DNA of 26,307 nt from NCBI GenBank assembly GCA_964432715.1, contig CAYSOW010000019.1, positions 1 through 26,307 on the forward strand, read 5' to 3'. The DNA is from Phocaeicola_A sp964432715. GTDB taxonomy: Bacteria; Bacteroidota; Bacteroidia; Bacteroidales; Bacteroidaceae. Below are positions 22,895 through 26,307 of the stretch, piece by piece. How positions within the stretch are numbered: position 1 is the stretch's first letter; the number at the start of each line of letters is the position of its first letter. The notes beneath the pieces were generated by a model, which was not told where the DNA came from, searched no databases, and saw only the letters and a program-made list of their open reading frames with translations. The position numbers and the translations under genes are program-made.

Positions 22895-24967
22895 TTATTT
22901 TCGTTTGGCTCGTATTTTTAAGGTGGTGCTTCGTTCCGTCTCTGCTCCGGAACCTGAGTAAGCCTTCGTGGTATTATCACCAATAGAAGAAGACCAGCAC
23001 TCCGAAGCCACGACGGGGTCTTGCAATGACGGGATGTTCTTAAATTCATCGACCGCCGGAAGATACCAAACAATTTCCGGAAGGACTAAGTGATAACCCT
23101 CGGAGCTTTGAATACCGTCGTTCATTGAACTTTTCTGTAAATTATATCGGTTCTTCTTCAAGCAAGCGCCCACCGCAGCCGACTTATTAATAGCAGTTCC
23201 TGATGAGGCATCAGGATAACCTTCCTCTGTTTTTGTTCCATCACCATATCGAAACGCATCTTCATTTTCTGCACCCCATTCCGTCTTTTTAATGGACATG
23301 ATGGTCTCTTCAAAAGCATTTGACACCGTAGTTCCGGCTTTTTCATACAGTTCTTGAGTATTTGATAAGCCATCCGATTGACTATTATTCAGTATATCAT
23401 CATTCAAAGCAGCATAGTCAATTTTGATGTAATAACGCCACTGAAGAAGACGTTTATCATCCGGCGTAAACTCATTATATCCTACCGACGCATAAGTCGT
23501 GGCACCATTTTCACTAATAATTTGATTAAGATAGCTCTCATATTTTGCACAAGTCAAGACGTTTGACCGAGCACATTCATACCGATATCCATAGTATACC
23601 ACACGATCCCAGTTAAATCCAAAGTCTCCATCGTCCCCCTCATCAATTTGTTCCCAACCATCCTCCGCCGCCAATTGCTGGATGGAAGAGGTTGAAAACG
23701 ACGTTCCGTCCACAGACAAAGAGAGCGTTATTTGACGAGTTTGCGTACCCTCGTTTTGTGGAATCATGACATAGATTTCCTTTCCGGAATCATCAATCGT
23801 TCCGGTAAGAGAAGACTCTCCACGAGCCGAACTTCCATCCGAAAGATCTATATCCGTCCAATAGCCCGACTGGATAAAAGAGTTGGCCTTTGCTGCAAAA
23901 AGCAATGTTGCATCATTATCGGCAGAGAGGGTCCACGATTTTCCATCCAAATAAGTAGCATTCACCACCACCTTGGCTTTCACATAGTGCGCATCCACCG
24001 TCTGATCTTTGACGTCCAAATTTATCTGATAATCTGCATTAATACTAATGGTATAACGCAGTGCCTGTCCCTCTTTCCACTCATTACCGGCCAGTTTCGA
24101 CGTATAAACACAATCGTCCTTGCCGGACTCTGACAGCACCACCTCCACCACAGCCTCATCATCTTCACCGAAAACTTGCGGAAGCATCATCCAAGTACCC
24201 TCCACCCCACTGCACTCAAAGTCGAACGTATCGTCACTAAGCACCCAGGGAGTCTCTTCATTAAAATGATAGGTACCTTTGTATCGGACCCCTTTCAGGC
24301 GAATTGCCTTCAGTGTGGTCGTCGTAGGAATATTCTTCACTGCAAACTGAATAGCCGTACATGCATGCTGAAAGTCGAGCCCCACAGAAGTTTGAGCATC
24401 GCCGGAAATATTTTTCGCCTTTGCCACCAGCAAATCCTGCTGACTCGCCTGCTCCTCAGGCACCTTATAATCAAACGAGACATTATCCTCGTTCATCGTC
24501 ACCTCCTCGTTCACCGCATAGAAGTCCAGGTTCCAGTTGCTGCCGGGCCAATAGTAATTCTTGGCACCCTGATACAGATTCTCCGTACCCGACTTTTGAT
24601 ACTGTTGCCGGAAGTACAAGTTCTCTGTTGTCTCCCCCTGTTTACGTATCATGGAAGTAACCAGAAACTTTTCAGGATTGTCAGTAATCATCTCCGCACG
24701 AGTCAGAGCCCGGTCACGCGCCACCTCCGAAGCCGTCAGATACAACGAGTCGTTCGCCTGTCCGTCCACCAAAGGGAGCACACGGGCCAAAGACTCCACC
24801 GGAGCCTCCAAGGCACGAGTCGTCGCACCTTCAGACACCGCGAAGCAAATCAAATCAGACGACACACCCGAAGAGTCACCCTGTTCCAAGAGCGATTCAC
24901 TACAAGACATGAGGGAACCCGTCAAGGTTGCCATCACGCCCAAACTGATAAGGGAAATAGTTTTCAT
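22895..24967 (-). CDS. Large fimbrillin-family lipoprotein (possible fimbrial tip/adhesin subunit)
   Basis: A 690-aa exported protein starting at the ATG at 24967. The signal peptide ends in GSLMSCSES, a lipobox with Cys22 as the lipidated residue, so it is exported as an outer-membrane lipoprotein precursor. The N-terminal half has fimbrillin-like features: a TTRALEAP segment after the lipid anchor (a possible trypsin-like maturation site), YYWPGSNWNLDFYAV, and FQHACTAIQFAVKNI, the FxHxxxxIxFxV block common in Bacteroidales fimbrillins. The C-terminal 150 residues include VWYLPAVDEF and ECWSSS and end TTLKIRAKRK, resembling FISUMP/DUF1566-like folds found on tip proteins. In-frame ATGs upstream at 24982 and TTG at 25009 exist because of a tandem repeat. 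It is last in the cluster, followed by a terminator. Confidence 0.82.
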   Translation of the reverse strand: MKTISLISLGVMATLTGSLMSCSESLLEQGDSSGVSSDLICFAVSEGATTRALEAPVESLARVLPLVDGQANDSLYLTASEVARDRALTRAEMITDNPEKFLVTSMIRKQGETTENLYFRQQYQKSGTENLYQGAKNYYWPGSNWNLDFYAVNEEVTMNEDNVSFDYKVPEEQASQQDLLVAKAKNISGDAQTSVGLDFQHACTAIQFAVKNIPTTTTLKAIRLKGVRYKGTYHFNEETPWVLSDDTFDFECSGVEGTWMMLPQVFGEDDEAVVEVVLSESGKDDCVYTSKLAGNEWKEGQALRYTISINADYQINLDVKDQTVDAHYVKAKVVVNATYLDGKSWTLSADNDATLLFAAKANSFIQSGYWTDIDLSDGSSARGESSLTGTIDDSGKEIYVMIPQNEGTQTRQITLSLSVDGTSFSTSSIQQLAAEDGWEQIDEGDDGDFGFNWDRVVYYGYRYECARSNVLTCAKYESYLNQIISENGATTYASVGYNEFTPDDKRLLQWRYYIKIDYAALNDDILNNSQSDGLSNTQELYEKAGTTVSNAFEETIMSIKKTEWGAENEDAFRYGDGTKTEEGYPDASSGTAINKSAAVGACLKKNRYNLQKSSMNDGIQSSEGYHLVLPEIVWYLPAVDEFKNIPSLQDPVVASECWSSSIGDNTTKAYSGSGAETERSTTLKIRAKRK

Positions 24968-24992
24968 GCAGATTGAATTCATGCAGATTGAT
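24963..24992. repeat. 15-bp tandem repeat at the fimbrillin start codon
   Basis: TTCATGCAGATTGAA (24963-24977) is followed directly by TTCATGCAGATTGAT (24978-24992). Each unit contains CAT, the minus-strand ATG, so the start codon and its context are duplicated in frame (15 nt = 5 codons). Confidence 0.9.
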
Positions 24993-25032
24993 TTTCTTGT
25001 GGCAAGCACAGGAGGAGGAACCCCCTCCCCCT
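24978..25032. repeat. 55-bp direct repeat, left copy, abutting the N gap
   Basis: These 55 bases, starting TTCATGCAGATTGATTTTC and ending in ACCCCCTCCCCCT, are identical to 25133-25187. The copy ends at the last base before the run of N. Confidence 0.97.
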
Positions 25033-25132
25033 NNNNNNNNNNNNNNNNNNNNNNNNNNNNNNNNNNNNNNNNNNNNNNNNNNNNNNNNNNNNNNNNNNNN
25101 NNNNNNNNNNNNNNNNNNNNNNNNNNNNNNNN
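25033..25132. other. Assembly gap of exactly 100 N
   Basis: A round-number scaffold gap in the leader of the 690-aa fimbrillin gene, bounded on both sides by the same 55-bp sequence. It is likely a contig overlap that was not merged rather than missing sequence of 100 nt. Confidence 0.97.
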
Positions 25133-25187
25133 TTCATGCAGATTGATTTTCTTGTGGCAAGCACAGGAGGAGGAACCCCCTCCCCCT
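25133..25187. repeat. 55-bp direct repeat, right copy, abutting the N gap
   Basis: Identical to 24978-25032; it begins at the first base after the N run. It includes a GC-rich segment with AGGAGGAGG followed by CCCCCTCCCCCT. Confidence 0.97.
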
Positions 25188-25197
25188 GCACCTACAA

Positions 25198-25205
25198 CAA
25201 AGGTA
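25198..25205 (-). promoter_or_regulatory. -7 element upstream of the 690-aa fimbrillin
   Basis: On the minus strand TACCTTTG (25205-25198) is a perfect TAnnTTTG, 20 nt after the stop codon of the upstream fimbrillin. The -33 region (about 25226-25233, TTGAATAA) is poor. The leader, if the gap is collapsed, is about 70 nt and carries a G-rich run. Confidence 0.5.
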
Positions 25206-25224
25206 GTATGATCACAAAAATCGA

Positions 25225-26187
25225 TTATTCAACAATAGCAGAAGTTGCATTCTCCCATTGAGCTACACCGTTCACAGAGAAGTTGATAGGCAACAATGTT
25301 TCATTCTCGCCACCCACATTAGAAGCATTCAAAGAAGCCGTCAGGTTATAGCTGTAACCCGGCTTAAACTCCACGTTGCTGACCGTTACCGTATGGCTAT
25401 AAGTCTGCGATACAAACTTATTGTCATTGTCAGCATTCGCTATCACGTCAATATCAAATGTCACCGTATAATCCTTTCCTGAAGAAGGAATCAGGTAGAG
25501 CGTATTAGCAGCCTCATCGTTGTCAGCAGGAGCAATCTCCTCAGTATCACCAAAGGCCAGTTCCAGTTGAGCCGCATCCCCGGTAGCATCCCAAGAGATA
25601 TCCGGAGTAGTACCGGAAACTGTCGCCGTAGCAGTGGTATAAGCATTGGTAATCTTCACACCCTTCACCTGCAACGTCACATCATCATCAGAAGCGAAAC
25701 CATTATCAAAAGTGAATTTCACCTTAGAGAGCAAGTGCTTGAAAGTGAACGCCACAGCATCCTCCGTAGCACCTGTCTGGTTCACCTGTGCAGAAGCCAA
25801 CACATCCGTTTCACCATCGTTGGTAAACTCAATCTTAGTCGTCAGCGTACCACTTGACAAACTCTTCTCTTTCACCGTAGCATCAGCCACCGCCATAAAA
25901 GAGTAAGAAGCACCGGCCACCCAGTATTTCACCGGAGAATAAGTCCAATTTCCATCAGCGTCCTTTTCTACTTCCTGTCCATCAAACAACAAATTCTCTC
26001 CCTGATACCCATTGACCGTAAACTTACTCAACGTAAATGCGTCTAACTCAGCACGCGTACTCTTGTCCACAAAAGCATTCTCAAAAGAGATTGCTTTAGA
26101 TTCAGCCACTTCAGTATACTCATCGTTAGAGCAACTTACCATACACATTGCTGCCATCGCAGCAGTAAACATTAGAAAATTCTTCAT
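25225..26187 (-). CDS. Fimbrillin family lipoprotein (fimbrial subunit)
   Basis: A 320-aa exported protein. The signal peptide MKNFLMFTAAMAAMCMVSC ends in a lipobox-like VSCSND, with Cys19 as the lipidated residue. Fimbrillin hallmarks follow: KAISFENAFVDKSTRAELDAF, where STRAE is the expected maturation region; a YWVAGASYSFMAVA strand; FTFKHLLSKVKFTFDN, the FxHxLSKVKFT block typical of Bacteroidales fimbrillins; TLYLIPSSGKDYTVTFDI; and a late FKPGYSYNLTASL. The C-terminus ends in a WENATSAIVE strand, possibly the donor strand. It lies between a truncated fimbrillin-like gene on the right and the 690-aa protein on the left, so the three probably build one fimbria. Which is stalk and which is tip is inferred from size only. 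Confidence 0.88.
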   Translation of the reverse strand: MKNFLMFTAAMAAMCMVSCSNDEYTEVAESKAISFENAFVDKSTRAELDAFTLSKFTVNGYQGENLLFDGQEVEKDADGNWTYSPVKYWVAGASYSFMAVADATVKEKSLSSGTLTTKIEFTNDGETDVLASAQVNQTGATEDAVAFTFKHLLSKVKFTFDNGFASDDDVTLQVKGVKITNAYTTATATVSGTTPDISWDATGDAAQLELAFGDTEEIAPADNDEAANTLYLIPSSGKDYTVTFDIDVIANADNDNKFVSQTYSHTVTVSNVEFKPGYSYNLTASLNASNVGGENETLLPINFSVNGVAQWENATSAIVE

Positions 26188-26245
26188 TCTTTTTTTGTGT
26201 TATTTAAGTTAGTAAATTAAAGATTATATATACCTATTATTAGTT

Positions 26246-26307
26246 TTATAGTTGCATCATTACATCTTCAAATTCCCCCCAGCTATCCACCTTCACGTCA
26301 AAGGCAG
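26246..26307 (-). CDS. C-terminus of a further fimbrillin-like protein (partial)
   Basis: The minus strand at the window edge is open for 19 codons, AFDVKVDSWGEFEDVMMQL, then TAA at 26246-26248. The V-x-V-x-x-W ending resembles the final strand of fimbrillin-type subunits. It is followed 58 nt later by the 320-aa fimbrillin on the same strand, with no hairpin terminator between, so the two may be co-transcribed. The rest of the gene is outside the window, and the family call is tentative. Confidence 0.5.
   Translation of the reverse strand, partial: AFDVKVDSWGEFEDVMMQL

Noticed and set aside
25009..25032. A G-quadruplex in the fimbrillin leader
   Set aside because: Only two long G runs are present on the minus strand (GGGGGAGGGGG), so at most a weak two-tetrad structure could form.
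24978..25187. A biological long direct repeat or mobile element target duplication around the gap
   Set aside because: A 55-bp duplication exactly abutting a 100-N run is better explained by contig overlap; no terminal inverted repeats or transposase are visible.

Overview
This window is a chromosomal segment from a member of the Bacteroidales, probably a gut Bacteroidaceae or Prevotellaceae species. The evidence is a TonB-dependent-receptor-like C-terminus at the left edge, a methylmalonyl-CoA decarboxylase sodium-pump operon, PPi-dependent phosphofructokinase, fimbrillin lipoproteins, Bacteroidales-style TAnnTTTG promoter elements, and mostly absent Shine-Dalgarno sequences (clpB is a clear exception). 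The species cannot be named from the sequence alone. No rRNA, tRNA, CRISPR array, phage or insertion sequence was seen.

Layout. 1-42 is the tail of a + strand outer-membrane receptor, closed by a strong hairpin terminator. 118-4719 (minus) is a five-gene operon read in the order mce, mmdA, a lamin-tail/OadG fusion lipoprotein, biotin carrier, oadB. Together these epimerise methylmalonyl-CoA and decarboxylate it to propionyl-CoA while exporting Na+, which is the end of the succinate-to-propionate route. 4901-5914 (minus) is a GNAT/FemAB-like acyltransferase. It is divergent from a four-gene + strand operon (6013-8461): nitroreductase, Rossmann/DUF2520 protein, KdsC-type phosphatase, Maf. A perfect 17-bp palindrome lies in the shared promoter region. 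8555-11678 is fucI-fucP (L-fucose isomerase and L-fucose/H+ symporter) without the rest of a fucose operon. It converges on a membrane-anchored GH25 lysozyme (minus), which is preceded by PPi-phosphofructokinase (minus). 14645-15473 holds a small conserved-looking protein and a lysophospholipid acyltransferase (+). 15609-18482 is a large exported protein with a split amidase_3-like domain, a golvesin-like insertion and an FnIII domain (+). 18560-19924 is a MATE transporter (+), overlapped at its 3' end by a small basic protein on the minus strand. 20124-22715 is ClpB (minus). 22895-26307 is a minus-strand run of fimbrillin-type lipoproteins, the first truncated by the window edge.

A 100-N scaffold gap lies in the leader of the 690-aa fimbrillin. 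The same 55-bp sequence abuts both sides of the gap exactly. This looks like an assembly overlap at a branching node rather than real missing sequence, and the local tandem repeat contains a duplicated in-frame start codon. Most genes are housekeeping or typical of the order. The observations most worth a second look are the lamin-tail/OadG fusion, the split amidase/golvesin protein, the palindrome between the divergent promoters, and the repeat-bounded gap at the fimbrillin start.
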